A stretch of 64,000 nucleotides of DNA from Hyphomonas pacifica (GTDB lineage: Bacteria; Pseudomonadota; Alphaproteobacteria; Caulobacterales; Hyphomonadaceae): the NCBI RefSeq assembly GCF_000682675.1, contig NZ_AWFA01000056.1, positions 1-64,000 of the forward strand. The letters run 5' to 3'. Below the pieces are notes generated by a model that ran no database searches, was not told where the DNA came from, and saw nothing but the letters and a program-made list of their open reading frames with translations. This document shows, piece by piece, positions 8,688-15,745 of this stretch. The first letter of the stretch is position 1. Each line of letters begins with the position of its first letter. Made by a program: the position numbers and the translations under genes.

Positions 8688-9136
8688 TGAGCTTTGGACG
8701 CGAAGCCAGAGAACCTGTACCCGCGGTCGGCACTGTCTGCTTCAAGGGCGAAGATGTCCTGCTGATCCAGAGAGGGACCAAACCGCTGAAGGGAGACTGG
8801 TCGCTGCCAGGGGGACGAATCGAACCTGGCGAGCAGGCCGCAGACGCCGCGCTGCGGGAACTGCACGAGGAAACCTGCGTCGAGGCCAGAATTGCCGGGC
8901 TGGTCGATGTGGTGGACGGCATATTCCATTCCCGCACCTCAGGCAATGTGACCCGGCATTATGTCTTGTTTGACTTTGCCGCCATCTGGACTGCAGGAGA
9001 GCCATGCGCGGGCGACGACGCCGCCCATGCCGAATGGATCAGCCCGGAGAAGCTCGCCAGCCTGCCGCTATGGGACGAGACACGGCGCATCATAGAAGCG
9101 GCGCGGAAAATCGTTCAGGATCCGGCTGGGGCTTGA
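8687..9136 (+). CDS. NUDIX hydrolase
   Basis: Pyrophosphohydrolase acting on a nucleoside diphosphate linked to X, 149 residues. The Nudix box G-x5-E-x7-RE-x-x-EE spans residues 43-62 (GRIEPGE ... RELHEE) and all catalytic residues are intact. The residue after the box is Cys instead of the usual Gly. Start ATG 8687 overlaps the glycosyltransferase stop, so the two are co-translated. Hydrolysis of a sugar nucleotide or a toxic nucleotide is possible; the sequence resembles ADP-ribose-pyrophosphatase-like members but does not prove the substrate. Confidence 0.87.
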   Translation: MSFGREAREPVPAVGTVCFKGEDVLLIQRGTKPLKGDWSLPGGRIEPGEQAADAALRELHEETCVEARIAGLVDVVDGIFHSRTSGNVTRHYVLFDFAAIWTAGEPCAGDDAAHAEWISPEKLASLPLWDETRRIIEAARKIVQDPAGA

Positions 9137-9199
9137 CCGCCCTTACGTCATGCCTCTGAAGTGCGTCAAAACCAAGAATGACTATCTGAGGAGACCCAT

Positions 9200-9985
9200 A
9201 TGACTTACGCCCCCTTCAACCTGACTGGCAAAGTCTGCGTCGTGACCGGCGGCAACAAGGGCATTGGCTTGGGCATGGCCGAAGCGCTCGCAGCTTCCAA
9301 TGCCGATGTCGTCATCTGGGGCCGCAAGGCAGAAGACAATGACGCCGCCGTCAAAAAACTGGAAGGCTTGGGTACCGGCCGGGCAAAAGCCTGGCAGGTG
9401 GATGTCGCCGACGAAGACGCTGTCATCAAGGCGATGGCAGAGAGTGAAGAAGAATTCGGCCGCATTGATACCTGTATCGCTAATGCGGGCGTTGGCCGGG
9501 GCGCGTCTTCCTTTGAAGAAATGTCGCTCGACACGTGGCGGTTCAATCAGCGTATCAACTCCGAAGGTGCCTTCCTCACTCTGCGCGAGGCGGCCAAATC
9601 CATGGTCAATCGCGCCAAGGCAGGTGATCCGGGTGGCAGCCTGGTCGGCACGGCCTCTCTGGCGGCCCTGTCAGGCGCGGCGCGTAATCAGGCCTACGGC
9701 CATACCAAGGGCGGCCTGATCGCGATGATGAACGCCATCGCAGTCGAGTATGGTCGCTACAAGATCCGCGCTAACTCTGTCCTGCCGGGCTGGATCGCGA
9801 CCGACATGACCGAAGGTGGCCAGGGTAGCGACGTTTTCAACAGCAAGGTCATCTCCCGCGTTCCGATCCGCCGCTGGGGTGAGCCGGAGGATTTCGGCGG
9901 CATCGCGGTTTACCTCGCCTCGGACGCATCGAAGTTCCATTCCGGCGACACGCTGCTAATCGATGGTGCGTATTCCAAGTTCTGA
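9200..9985 (+). CDS. SDR-family oxidoreductase
   Basis: Classical short-chain dehydrogenase/reductase of 261 residues. The NAD(P)-binding loop TGGNKGIG is at 16-23, the NAG-type motif (ANAG) sits near residue 95, and the catalytic Y-x3-K is in AYGHTKGG (about 166-170). The C-terminus ends in the usual LLIDGAYSKF-like strand. An AGGAG ribosome site precedes ATG 9200 and a strong terminator follows the stop. It is a single-gene transcription unit. The substrate is not predictable. Confidence 0.9.
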   Translation: MTYAPFNLTGKVCVVTGGNKGIGLGMAEALAASNADVVIWGRKAEDNDAAVKKLEGLGTGRAKAWQVDVADEDAVIKAMAESEEEFGRIDTCIANAGVGRGASSFEEMSLDTWRFNQRINSEGAFLTLREAAKSMVNRAKAGDPGGSLVGTASLAALSGAARNQAYGHTKGGLIAMMNAIAVEYGRYKIRANSVLPGWIATDMTEGGQGSDVFNSKVISRVPIRRWGEPEDFGGIAVYLASDASKFHSGDTLLIDGAYSKF

Positions 9986-10014
9986 TTCTTCAGAACCAGA
10001 CTTCAGGCAAGCAA

Positions 10015-10042
10015 AAAGGGCTGCCCCAAGGGGCAGCCCTTT
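10015..10042. terminator. Bidirectional Rho-independent terminator
   Basis: A 13-bp perfect stem (AAAGGGCTGCCCC with its complement) around an AA centre, flanked by a run of A on the left and T on the right. Read rightward it ends the SDR transcript. Read leftward the A5 run becomes a U-run, so it also ends the transcript of the acidic lipoprotein gene. Confidence 0.9.
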
Positions 10043-10047
10043 CAGTA

Positions 10048-10065
10048 TCTGGCACTGGTGCCAGA
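10048..10065. repeat. Inverted repeat beside the terminator
   Basis: TCTGGCAC and GTGCCAGA form 8-bp arms around TG, immediately past the lipoprotein stop codon (leftward). It lacks a U-run of its own and probably adds to 3'-end protection or termination on the reverse strand. Confidence 0.6.
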
Positions 10066-10066
10066 C

Positions 10067-10318
10067 TTATTCCGGCTCACCGTCGGTGGCGTCTTCGTAA
10101 GCTTCTTCAGCTTCTTCAGCCGCGTCATCCATGGCGTCTGCAGCGTCGTCAGCAGCTTCTTCCATGTTGTCACCAGCTTCGTCCATGGCATCAGCAGCAT
10201 CATCTGCAGCATCTTCGATGCTTTCGCTCACCGTGGTGTCTTCAGCAGGCTTCGTCTCTTCAGCGCTGCAAGCAGCAAGCACGAGAGCAGCAGCACCCAT
10301 GATCAGGAATTGTTTCAT
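10067..10318 (-). CDS. Small acidic repeat lipoprotein
   Basis: An 83-residue predicted lipoprotein: signal MKQFLIMGAAALVLAAC with lipobox LAAC, cleaved before Cys17. The mature part is almost only Ala, Asp, Glu and Met and carries two copies of an AADDAADAMD(E/D)A unit near residues 37-67, probably one long amphipathic, strongly negative helix. An AGGGGA ribosome site precedes the start. No catalytic motif is present and no function is known to me. Proteins with this composition are seen in alphaproteobacterial envelopes, possibly as spacers or cation-binding polymers, but that is a guess. Confidence 0.8.
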   Translation of the reverse strand: MKQFLIMGAAALVLAACSAEETKPAEDTTVSESIEDAADDAADAMDEAGDNMEEAADDAADAMDDAAEEAEEAYEDATDGEPE

Positions 10319-10338
10319 AATGTAGTTCCCCTACTTGA

Positions 10339-10352
10339 GGTCAAAAATGACC
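10339..10352. repeat. Short inverted repeat in lipoprotein leader
   Basis: GGTCA-N4-TGACC lies 21-34 bases upstream of the acidic lipoprotein start. It could be an operator half-site pair or a small 5'-UTR hairpin. Nothing else identifies it. Confidence 0.35.
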
Positions 10353-10491
10353 GGGCAAATCATTACCATCTGCCGACCATGACGAAAAGATAATTTAAAT
10401 TTGACGCAATCCGCACCAGATTTCGCCTAAATCCTTAAGGCAAAAAGCGATTTCGCGCTCTGCATAGGCAGTTTTAAAGCCACCGGGATAA

Positions 10492-10806
10492 TTATTCGGC
10501 ATCATCCGGCATGGATGTCTCGTCAACTTCCGATTCGAAATAGCCGGTTTCCTCGACTTCCGTTTCCTGTTGGTCAGAATCAATAATCTCGAATTCTTCG
10601 CCCATTCCGTCTTCTGTCAGCACAGCCGCCTCATCAAGCGCGCCAGAATTGCCCCCTGCCACCACCATTTCTGCCAAGCAGTCATGGACGTCCTGCGACA
10701 GAGCATCATGAGTGGAGACCGAGTGCACCTCTTCGCCCTGTTCACGGGCCATGGCAGGCGAAACCAGAACAGACAAGACAGCCGCAATGGCGAGCGTTTT
10801 CTTCAT
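10492..10806 (-). CDS. Small acidic exported protein, unknown function
   Basis: A 104-residue protein with a classical Sec signal, MKKTLAIAAVLSVLVSPAMA, cleaved after AMA. The mature part is acidic, with a C-terminal run rich in Glu and Asp and a single Cys (VHDCLAEMV). Start ATG 10806 is chosen because GGGAGGT lies eight bases upstream; the longer reading frame has no such site. I do not recognise a family. Another small acidic envelope gene lies about 170 bp further left on the same strand, but the two are not obviously homologous. Confidence 0.7.
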   Translation of the reverse strand: MKKTLAIAAVLSVLVSPAMAREQGEEVHSVSTHDALSQDVHDCLAEMVVAGGNSGALDEAAVLTEDGMGEEFEIIDSDQQETEVEETGYFESEVDETSMPDDAE

Positions 10807-10887
10807 GTGGACCTCCCTTTTATTCTTCCCTGTCGGCCACATTCGACAGGATATAATTCTATACCTCCGCATGAAGGCTGGAATGCG

Positions 10888-10905
10888 GCATGATACGTAT
10901 CATGC
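10888..10905. promoter_or_regulatory. 18-bp perfect palindrome, candidate operator
   Basis: GCATGATACGTATCATGC is fully self-complementary and lies between the divergent acidic-protein gene and the nitronate monooxygenase-like gene, 89 bp before the latter. Its size and symmetry suit a TetR or MarR dimer, but no such regulator is encoded nearby. Confidence 0.5.
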
Positions 10906-10993
10906 TGCTCTCTCAAAGGCCTATTGCGTTGACGCTGGGGCGGCTGCGTATCGTGTATATCAACAAAATAATTATAGTGAGGAGACACGTGAC

Positions 10994-11977
10994 ATGGCCC
11001 TGCAAACAGCTCTGACCAAAATGCTGAATATTGACCACCCGATCATGCTGGCCGGCATGGGCGGCGTATCCTATGCGGAAGTGTGCGCCGCGATGTGCAA
11101 TGCAGGCGGCTATGGCGTACTGGGCATGGCGGGCACGACGCCAGACTTTATCGAAGGGCAGATGAAACGCGTCCGTGAGCTGACGGATCGCCCGTTCGGG
11201 GTGGACCTGCTGGCGGCCAGCCCGGAAAGCCTGGAAGAGAGCGTAGACGTCATCATCAATAATGGTGCGGACAGCTTTGTGGCAGGCCTGGGCGTGCCGA
11301 TGCCGATCATGGAGCGCCTGAAGAAAGCCAATGTGAAGGTCATGGTTGTCGGCGGCGCGGTGAAGCATGCCATCAAAGCCGAACAGGCAGGCTGCGATGC
11401 CGTGATCCTGCAAGGCGGCGAAGGCGGCGGCCATACAGGCCTCGTCGGCACGATGCCGCTGGTGGCGCAGGCTGTGGAAGCGGTAAACATTCCAGTCATC
11501 GCCGCGGGTGGCATCTATGATGGACGCGGGCTGGCCGCGGCTCTTTCACTCGGCGCCTGCGGCGTCTGGATGGGAACGCGCTTTATCGCCTCCACTGAAG
11601 CTCACGCAGCGCAAATGTACAAGGATACTGTAGTTGGCGCAGGCGATACCGACACAACCCGTACACGGTGTTATTCCGGCAAGCCGATGCGCTGCCGAAC
11701 GAACGAGTATATCAAGGATTGGGAAAACCGCCCTGAGGACATACAACCCTTCCCGCAACAGGCCATCCACTCCACCCAGACCGGCGTTATTGGCGGCATT
11801 GGCGGGATCACGGACGAGACCAAACTGGACGAAGACAAATCCTGCTTTGCCATGGGCCAGTCTGCCGGCGGCGTGAAAGAGGTAAAACCGGTCGCGGACA
11901 TCGTGGCTGACATCATGCGCGATGCCGAGGCCGCGATTGACCGCGTTTCCAGCTTGAAAGTCTCCGTCAACGCCTGA
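10994..11977 (+). CDS. Nitronate monooxygenase / FabK-like FMN oxidoreductase
   Basis: FMN-dependent TIM-barrel enzyme of 327 residues in the nitropropane dioxygenase superfamily. Key segments are PIMLAGMGGVS at 16-26, the phosphate loop QGGEGGGHTG near 140-148 and IPVIAAGGI near 168. Members oxidise alkyl nitronates or, in the FabK branch, reduce enoyl-ACP. The GGEGGGHTG loop is common to both, so the reaction is uncertain. Start ATG 10994 follows GAGGAGA. A perfect palindrome upstream suggests it is inducible. Confidence 0.8.
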   Translation: MALQTALTKMLNIDHPIMLAGMGGVSYAEVCAAMCNAGGYGVLGMAGTTPDFIEGQMKRVRELTDRPFGVDLLAASPESLEESVDVIINNGADSFVAGLGVPMPIMERLKKANVKVMVVGGAVKHAIKAEQAGCDAVILQGGEGGGHTGLVGTMPLVAQAVEAVNIPVIAAGGIYDGRGLAAALSLGACGVWMGTRFIASTEAHAAQMYKDTVVGAGDTDTTRTRCYSGKPMRCRTNEYIKDWENRPEDIQPFPQQAIHSTQTGVIGGIGGITDETKLDEDKSCFAMGQSAGGVKEVKPVADIVADIMRDAEAAIDRVSSLKVSVNA

Positions 11978-11997
11978 CCGGGATAGGCGCCGTCGCC

Positions 11998-13215
11998 TTA
12001 CGCCCCGGGTGTAAGGCGGACGAGGCGTCCACCGTCTTCATCTTCCAGCACATAGAGCGCGCCATCCGGCCCCTGCTCTACCTCGCGGATGCGCTTGCCC
12101 CATTCATAGCGTTCAGCTTCAGATGCAACCGGCTCTGTCTGAGAGGGCTTCGGCGGCTGCCCAAGATTGTCGGTTTTCTCGGTCTCAAAGCTGACGCGGA
12201 TCAACGCCTTCGAAGACAGTCCGCCGATAAAGGCATTGCCCTGCCAGTCCGCGAACATCTCGCCATTATAGAATATCAGGCCTGCCGGGCTGATAACCGG
12301 ATTCCAGGCTATGGCTGGGTTTTCATAGATCGGGTTGCTCTTATGGCTGGCAATGGACTTGCCGCTATAATGATCTCCTTCCGAAACATGCGGATAGCCA
12401 TAATTCTCTGAACGGACTATCAGGTTCAGCTCATCGCCGCCTTTCGGGCCCATCTCAACAGCCCAGAGCTGACCATCACCATCAAATGCGATGCCCAGTG
12501 GGTTGCGATGCCCCAGGGACCAGACCTGATCCGCCGCCGCTCCATTTCCGTAAAAGGGGTTATCCTCCGGCACGCTGCCATCTTGATTGATCCGAATAAC
12601 CTTGCCGAGATTCATTGCCATGTTCTGGGCGGGGGTGAATTTCTGGCGCTCGCCCGATGTGATAAACAAATGGCCGTCCACCCCAATGACGAGGCGGTGA
12701 CCATAATGGCCATTACCTTTCACTTTGGGGGACTGGCGCCAGATGATGTCGCGCTCCAACAAGCTGCCACCATCTTCGGTAAGCATCAGCTTCGCGCGCT
12801 CTACAGCAGCGCCGCTGAGTTCATCATTCTCTGCATCACGCTCGACATACGAGATGAAGACAATACCATTGCTGGCAAAGTCCGGATGCACGATGATATC
12901 GCCTAGGCCACCCTGACCTCTTGGCGTGACAGTTGGGACATTGGAAATCTTGCCAGCCTTTGCACCGGTCTTGTCCAACAGCCATAGATCACCATCCTGC
13001 TCCGTCACAAGCGCGCGGCCATCCGGCAGGAAGGCCATGGCCCATGCCCCGTCAAATGTCTCAAGCGGCTCAGCGGTCAGAACTGTACCTTGTGTGCCTT
13101 TGACAGACATCGGCTCGGCATCCGCCAGTACTGTCTGATTTTGCGCGGATGCACAGGCGGCGATGGCAATGGCAGATCCGCCGACAAGCAGCGCACGTAC
13201 CCTGAATGAAGACAT
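11998..13215 (-). CDS. PQQ-type aldose sugar dehydrogenase (Asd/YliI-like), lipoprotein
   Basis: A 405-residue beta-propeller of the glucose/sorbosone dehydrogenase family, which oxidises sugars in the periplasm with PQQ. Start ATG 13215 is set by GGAGGA upstream and by a good signal sequence ending in a lipobox-like AIAACAS, so it is probably a lipoprotein. Recognisable elements are ALVTEQDGDLWL near the N-terminus, GHRNPLGIAFD in the middle and a C-terminal DGALYVLEDEDGGRLVRL. No PQQ biosynthesis gene is in the window. Confidence 0.85.
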   Translation of the reverse strand: MSSFRVRALLVGGSAIAIAACASAQNQTVLADAEPMSVKGTQGTVLTAEPLETFDGAWAMAFLPDGRALVTEQDGDLWLLDKTGAKAGKISNVPTVTPRGQGGLGDIIVHPDFASNGIVFISYVERDAENDELSGAAVERAKLMLTEDGGSLLERDIIWRQSPKVKGNGHYGHRLVIGVDGHLFITSGERQKFTPAQNMAMNLGKVIRINQDGSVPEDNPFYGNGAAADQVWSLGHRNPLGIAFDGDGQLWAVEMGPKGGDELNLIVRSENYGYPHVSEGDHYSGKSIASHKSNPIYENPAIAWNPVISPAGLIFYNGEMFADWQGNAFIGGLSSKALIRVSFETEKTDNLGQPPKPSQTEPVASEAERYEWGKRIREVEQGPDGALYVLEDEDGGRLVRLTPGA

Positions 13216-13263
13216 AAGTGTTCCTCCGATAGTTTGATTGGCTACCGAAAGAATGGTTGGGAT

Positions 13264-13280
13264 GGGCGGAAGTTCCGCCC
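13264..13280. terminator. Hairpin after hydroxyacid dehydrogenase gene
   Basis: GGGCGGAA and TTCCGCCC form a perfect 8-bp inverted repeat around one base, starting at the stop codon of the leftward dehydrogenase gene and 49 bp before the sugar dehydrogenase start. There is no U-run, so it may be a transcript-stabilising hairpin or operator rather than a true terminator. Confidence 0.4.
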
Positions 13281-14272
13281 TAAGCGGTCTCAAACACTTT
13301 TGGATCGACAAGGTGCTTCATAGGTTTGCCATTCAGATAACGCTCAAGATTGTCGAGGAAAGTTTCATCTGCGCGGTCATCCGTACCCGGAGTCATAGAG
13401 CTGTCATGCGGGGTAATCGCGATTTTCGAGTGATTCCATAGCGTACTTTTCTGAGGCAATGGCTCTTCCACCGTCACATCCAGGGCTGCAAAGGCGGGCC
13501 GCCCCGCATCCAGTGCCGCAATCAATTCGTCTTCCTTCACCAACCCGCCCCGGCCCATATTCATGAACAGCGCATCTTGCTTCATGGCCGCAAAGAAATC
13601 GGCGTCTGCCATACCTTCCGTATCCTCTGTCAGAGGAAGACTCAGAAGCACAATGTCCGCCTTGCCGAGTTCCTCATGGATCAGGGCTGGCGGCAGGATA
13701 TGATCTGCCCCCTCCGCCGGGCCAGGCGAACGGCGTACGCCCGTGACATGACCGCCCAGCACCTGAACGCGGCGGCCGACAGCCTCCCCTATCGAGCCAA
13801 AGCCGATGATCAGCCAGTTGGAGCCCATGATCTCGCGTTTCACCTGGCGCTGCCATAGGCGCTCTTCCTGTTGCGCCCGATAGGCGGGGCCGCATTTAAG
13901 AAAGTCCAGCCCCTGCCAGAGCGCCCACTCAGCCATGGCTTCAGCCTGGCGGTGATTGGTGGTGTAGAGGCGGGAAATCTTTCCCACCGAGATCAGGGCT
14001 GCATTGTCCAGACCTGCCGCAGACGACTGGAACCAGTCAATCTTTCCGGTTTTCAGCACGGTCACCATGAAGTCCCGCGCATGCGCGCCAAACCACACAT
14101 CTGTATTGCCAAAAACGATGTCGGGCTTGGGATCATGCACCACAACGCGATTGCCCGCATGGTAGAACAGGCCATCCTCATCCATGACAATCACATCAAG
14201 CTTGTGCTCTAGGCTCTTGAGCCGTTCCGAAATGCGGGCGAAAGTCTTCGCATGAAGCAAACAGGTTTTCAT
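13280..14272 (-). CDS. D-2-hydroxyacid dehydrogenase, NAD-binding
   Basis: NAD(P)-dependent reductase of 2-keto acids, 330 residues, of the D-isomer-specific family. The Rossmann loop GFGSIG is at 157-162. MGRGGLVKEDEL carries the catalytic Arg, followed by the conserved Glu region (ALDVTVEEPLP) and an ITPHDSS His. It resembles the GhrA-like glyoxylate/hydroxypyruvate branch. The N-terminal strand MKTCLLHAKTF supports start 14272, which makes the gene overlap the divergent TIGR02301 gene by 21 bp. Confidence 0.88.
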   Translation of the reverse strand: MKTCLLHAKTFARISERLKSLEHKLDVIVMDEDGLFYHAGNRVVVHDPKPDIVFGNTDVWFGAHARDFMVTVLKTGKIDWFQSSAAGLDNAALISVGKISRLYTTNHRQAEAMAEWALWQGLDFLKCGPAYRAQQEERLWQRQVKREIMGSNWLIIGFGSIGEAVGRRVQVLGGHVTGVRRSPGPAEGADHILPPALIHEELGKADIVLLSLPLTEDTEGMADADFFAAMKQDALFMNMGRGGLVKEDELIAALDAGRPAFAALDVTVEEPLPQKSTLWNHSKIAITPHDSSMTPGTDDRADETFLDNLERYLNGKPMKHLVDPKVFETA

Positions 14273-14680
14273 GCTCTTGTGCTTAGCGCGCTCCTATTCT
14301 GTGGCGCAAGCACTGCGCAGTCCGATATCCCGATGCGGGGACCGGATTATTTCCGCGATGCGGCGGATCTGGCCAGCACGCTGGGCGCGGCCCATGCCAT
14401 TCGCGTGCGCTGCAATGGCCGGGAAGACCAGTATTGGCGGCGTTACATGTCTGACATGCTGAGCTACGAGGCGCCCAATCGCGGCAGTCTACGCTCCAGC
14501 CTGGTAGATGCCTTCAACTCTGCTTTCAAGAATGCAAGCCGCCTCTACCCGAGCTGTGACAACACAGCAATTCAGGCCGAATCTGACTTCGCCGTGCGCG
14601 GGCAGGAAATCGCCACTCGCATGGCCACGCATTATTTCCCGAAAGAGTCAGACCTGCCCCCGGCCTCTAATCGGCCCTGA
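14252..14680 (+). CDS. TIGR02301-family exported protein
   Basis: A 142-residue periplasmic protein found in alphaproteobacteria and without assigned function. An N-terminal signal (MKQTGFHALVLSALLFCGASTA) is followed by the family core: RDAADLASTLGAAHAIRVRC, DQYWRRYM, and RSSLVDAFNSAFKNA. Two Cys (in RVRCNG and YPSCDN) could form a disulfide. The 5' end overlaps the divergent dehydrogenase, so its promoter must lie inside that gene. The 3' end overlaps the convergent soxR by 14 bp. Confidence 0.8.
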   Translation: MKQTGFHALVLSALLFCGASTAQSDIPMRGPDYFRDAADLASTLGAAHAIRVRCNGREDQYWRRYMSDMLSYEAPNRGSLRSSLVDAFNSAFKNASRLYPSCDNTAIQAESDFAVRGQEIATRMATHYFPKESDLPPASNRP

Positions 14681-15131
14681 CCTGGCTGACATTATCCAGA
14701 ACGAAACGCGGCCCTGTGCCCAGGTTGCGGGCCCGATCTTCCGGATTGTAGAGCTGGCACTTTTTGAGGGACAGACAACCACATCCGATACAGCCATCCA
14801 GCTTGTCCCGTGTCCGTTCCATCAGGGCGATACGTTCATCCAGCATGTGCCGGAATGCAGTGCTGATGCGTGACCAGTCTGCCTTGGTGGGCGTGCGGCG
14901 CTCCGGCAGGGAGGCGAGCAAATCCGAGATTTCCTCAATTGTCAGGCCGATCTGCTGAGCAATCATGATGAAGGACAGCCGCCTTATGTCAGAGCGCAGG
15001 AAAACACGCTGACCGGCTGAGCTGCGCTCGGGATGCACCAATCCACGCCCCTCATAAAAGCGAATTGCCGAGACAGACAGTCCTGTCCGCGCGGCCACAT
15101 CGCCGATGGAAAGCCTCTTCTGTGCCGCCAT
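14667..15131 (-). CDS. soxR: Redox-sensing activator SoxR
   Basis: MerR-family regulator of 154 residues that is activated when its [2Fe-2S] cluster is oxidised by redox-cycling compounds. The N-terminal MerR helix-turn-helix (SIGDVAARTGLSVSAIRFYE) is followed by the dimerisation helix and the diagnostic cluster motif CIGCGCLSLKKC (C-x2-C-x-C-x5-C). It is divergent from a glyoxalase-fold gene, and the 95-bp gap contains a perfect SoxR operator. In non-enteric bacteria SoxR controls a few small genes directly without SoxS, which fits. Confidence 0.96.
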   Translation of the reverse strand: MAAQKRLSIGDVAARTGLSVSAIRFYEGRGLVHPERSSAGQRVFLRSDIRRLSFIMIAQQIGLTIEEISDLLASLPERRTPTKADWSRISTAFRHMLDERIALMERTRDKLDGCIGCGCLSLKKCQLYNPEDRARNLGTGPRFVLDNVSQVRAD

Positions 15132-15152
15132 GAAAAATCTCCTCAGACACGC

Positions 15153-15183
15153 TTGACCTCAACTTAAGTTGAGGAATTACGAC
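15153..15183 (+). promoter_or_regulatory. SoxR-controlled promoter with 19-bp spacer
   Basis: An 18-bp perfect palindrome, CCTCAACTTAAGTTGAGG (15157-15174), matches the SoxR box. It lies between a -35 TTGACC (15153-15158) and a -10-like TACGAC (15178-15183) separated by 19 bp, the over-long spacing that MerR-type activators correct by twisting DNA. It faces the downstream VOC gene and overlaps the region upstream of soxR. Confidence 0.92.
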
Positions 15184-15226
15184 AGTCAAATCAGACAATT
15201 GACCAAGCCAGAATGGAGTTGAAATC

Positions 15227-15610
15227 ATGAGCACCCCGATATTCGAACACGTGAATGTCACCGTTGCAGACCCGAAGAAAACCGCCGCCATGCTGGTGAA
15301 GCTGTTTGGCTGGAAGATCCGCTGGGAAGGCCCTGCGAAATATGATGGCTATACGGTCCATGTGGGCACGGATGATGCCTACATTGCTCTCTACACCTTG
15401 CCCGAGAGCGCCCAGGCCGACTCAGAAAGCTATTATCGGATCGGCTCCATCAATCATTTCGGCATTGTCGTGAATGATCTGGACGCATCGGAGAAAGTGA
15501 TTTTGGAGGCAGGCTACAAGACCCACAACCACCAGACCTATGATCCCGGCAGCCGCTTCTATTTCCATGACGAGGATGACATCGAATGGGAGGTTGTCAG
15601 CTACAGCTGA
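15227..15610 (+). CDS. VOC (glyoxalase/bleomycin-resistance fold) protein, SoxR target
   Basis: A 127-residue single-domain vicinal-oxygen-chelate protein with two beta-alpha-beta-beta-beta modules. Candidate metal or substrate residues include His9 (FEHVNVTVAD), INHFGIVVND in the middle and the terminal DIEWEVVSYS strand with its Glu. Members act as lyases, dioxygenases or drug-binding proteins. The SoxR promoter immediately upstream implies induction by redox-active compounds. The gene stands alone in its transcription unit as far as can be seen. Confidence 0.88.
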   Translation: MSTPIFEHVNVTVADPKKTAAMLVKLFGWKIRWEGPAKYDGYTVHVGTDDAYIALYTLPESAQADSESYYRIGSINHFGIVVNDLDASEKVILEAGYKTHNHQTYDPGSRFYFHDEDDIEWEVVSYS

Positions 15611-15745
15611 AGGAAGGATGCATGCCTGTCTGGAGCAGCTTTGGTCGCGGATGGGGCCTGCGGGATGCCTATCTTCTTCCCAATGGAGACTCGATTATCG
15701 GACGTAACACGCTAAGCTCTCCCTCAAACAGGAGAGGTGAGGCAG

